From: Chimonanthus salicifolius
Lineage: Eukaryota; Streptophyta; Magnoliopsida; Laurales; Calycanthaceae
Direction: 5' to 3'
NCBI GenBank assembly: GCA_013350335.1
Contig: CM023534.1
Span: 3,534,001 to 3,598,000, forward strand
Length of the DNA: 64,000 bases
Position numbers and translations under genes: made by a program. Of the stretch, positions 62,851 through 64,000 are shown one piece after another (the first letter of the stretch is position 1; every line of letters starts with the position of its first letter). Under the pieces are notes generated by a model. The model was not told where the DNA came from and did not search any database. It saw only the letters and a list, made by a program, of their open reading frames with translations.

Positions 62851-63313
62851 ATTATGTATTTATGCATGCAAGCATGTACGTATGTAGTTATAATATGTTA
62901 AAATAACATTATTTTAACATATTTGACCGAGTTTTGACTTTTTCACTTGGTAAAAAATATGGGATTTAACTACATCTTTCAAATGTGATCAATCCAATGA
63001 CACAATGAAACCTGGGTGAGATCAACTTTGGACAGTGCAATTGACCTGGTTGAGCTCAGATAATAACCAAGTTCATACATATCCGACTAATATGGGGGAG
63101 GACTGGAAGATAGGTGGAAAATAAGCATCACAGGGACAAAGAACAAGAGTTATAAAATATACCAGAGATTAGTTTTGTCATCTCCAATAGCCTCAGAAGA
63201 ACTTTCAGCATCTCCATGTGCTGGAAAGAATTCTTTTGCATAGGAAGCTGGTTTTTGAATAGATTCCTTCTTTAGCTGACCTGCAGTATGTAATATAACT
63301 GTCCCAAAGTCAC
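57923..63313 (-). CDS. SIK1: SIK1-like MST/Hippo-family Ser/Thr kinase, C-terminal part (last five exons)
   Basis: Exons in transcript order: 63313-63163, 61302-61095, 60629-60429, 60313-60228, 58022-57923 (TAA 57925-57923). Together they give 247 C-terminal codons plus stop, all junctions GT-AG and in phase. The protein reads GDFGTVILHTAG, then a variable Ser/Asp-rich linker, then RAFALQDK-LWSIYAAGNTLP, IPFLRATDISPIALVSDNML, AVQELFNGDGQAKKGRRGQN, MPLPPSVHQRLTSSSTLLNL, AQALAYHKICYEEMPLQELQ and QQTIQNLCDTLRTILRL. This regulatory tail is characteristic of the plant Hippo/MST orthologue SIK1 (known in Arabidopsis for cell proliferation and immunity). The kinase domain lies right of the window. 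The symbol rests on remembered similarity of the tail. Confidence 0.88.
58046..58095. repeat. (AT)25 microsatellite beside the last kinase splice acceptor
   Basis: An uninterrupted AT run in the last intron, ending only about 23 nt before the acceptor of exon 58022-57923. Confidence 0.97.
59457..59508 (+). repeat. G-rich tract, potential G-quadruplex
   Basis: At least six runs of four or more G separated by one or a few bases, on the + strand (C-rich on the transcribed strand of the kinase intron). Confidence 0.8.
61580..61785 (+). mobile_element. tRNA-derived SINE, third family, with (TAA)n tail
   Basis: Head ggtaactcagttggcttgag (box A) and ggtctcaggtttgactcc (box B), body with gggtttgcaagtggattcg and gggattattcttgcctcc, tail of about ten TAA/AAT units (61754-61785). 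It lies in the intron between 60629 and 61095's neighbour exons of the kinase gene. No target duplication was clear. Confidence 0.7.
62587..62614. repeat. (GA)n microsatellite
   Basis: About 14 perfect GA units in the kinase gene's 1.9-kb intron. Confidence 0.95.
62777..62850. repeat. Compound microsatellite (CT)n(AT)n(GT)n
   Basis: Three consecutive dinucleotide blocks: CT 62777-62797, AT about 62797-62826, GT 62827-62850. Likely highly polymorphic. Confidence 0.97.
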
Positions 63314-64000
63314 CTGCATTAAGGATATTCCAGCCACTTTAAGAATGACTGCACTCTTAGAAATTAAGATGCTCTAGATTGTAGATAAGTAAAGAAGATA
63401 CCTCTCAAGGAGAGATAAACAGCAGAGTAGATATACAATTTTTGTAAAAGAAAAAAGAAAGGAGATGCCAACGTGAACCCTTTGTTATTCCCTCTACCTA
63501 AGCACAAAAGTAGATTATGCATCCAAATCACAAGTGATGGCCTGGACTGCATCAGCAGCTAAAGTTAGGGGCCCCAACCTTTTTTTAACAAATTAGCCAA
63601 TATAATACGTTGCAAGAATTGAGTTCATGCACAGAGATAGACATATAAAGCCCTTCTTTAACAGTTAACACCCTTGCCAATGAAAACCTTTTTGGACCAT
63701 AGTAATTAGTTTCATTTTGTTTTGGCTAAAACAGGCTGAAACATTTCATTTTGGCATGATTCCAAAATGAAACACATGCAATTGTTCAGTATCTATTTTG
63801 GTCTGTTTCGGCCAAAACATGTGTTTCAATATAAAAAAATTATTTTGCGTTTTGGCCAAACTTTCTTCTTCTGAGTTCATTAACAAATAATAATTTACTT
63901 TTGAAAATTGCATTATTTTATACAATTTAATATTTTATTAATTTTCTATTTCTACTGATTTTTCTATTCCTAATTATTTTAGTTTTATTTTTCCAATATA
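63314..64000. other. Intron of the kinase gene, repeat-rich
   Basis: No further exon was found. The part 63690-63860 is built of TTTTGGC/GCCAAAA motifs and a hairpin (tttcattttgg at 63743-63753 with ccaaaatgaaa at 63762-63772). Confidence 0.6.

Overview
This is nuclear DNA from a flowering plant. The evidence is AT-rich sequence, spliced genes with short exons and introns up to about 3.8 kb, plant-only families (bifunctional LKR/SDH, ATL RING-H2, RALF, plant O-fucosyltransferase, the plant Hippo/MST-like kinase) and a dense load of plant LINEs, tRNA-derived SINEs, a TRIM element, a solo LTR and MITEs. A woody or early-diverging angiosperm would fit, but the sequence alone does not fix the lineage.

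Seven protein genes are supported, all housekeeping or signalling genes. Going left to right: (1) the last seven exons of the saccharopine dehydrogenase half of LKR/SDH, + strand, 2695-7914, 5' part outside the window; (2) a complete nine-exon proteasome alpha-type-6 subunit gene (PAA), - strand, 11156-22722; (3) an intronless ATL-type RING-H2 ubiquitin ligase, - strand, 26668-27561; (4) a three-exon plant O-fucosyltransferase, - strand, 37393-45775; (5) a small intronless UBX-domain protein, - strand, 50795-51250; (6) a two-cysteine RALF-like secreted peptide, - strand, 54634-54936; (7) the last five exons of a SIK1-like MST/Hippo-family kinase, - strand, 57923-63313, with the kinase domain beyond the right edge. 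LKR/SDH and PAA converge; everything after LKR/SDH is on the - strand. The genes do not form a pathway or cluster.

Most of the rest is repetitive. Best-defined elements are: a complete 486-bp TRIM in an LKR/SDH intron (two LTRs, tRNA-Met primer site, polypurine tract, 5-bp target duplication AACCT); a 3.2-kb solo LTR at 30398-33615 flanked by AATAT, with an internal array of TTCGGA...TCCGAA palindromes; a SINE in a PAA intron with a 12-bp target duplication; a Tourist-like MITE with TAA duplications at 54052-54276; a foldback element at 38175-38502; and several broken LINE copies. Exon junctions of all spliced genes were read from GT/GC-AG boundaries that keep frame and rebuild conserved protein sequence. 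No CRISPR array, bacterial system or organelle insertion was recognised, and no new multi-gene system is claimed.
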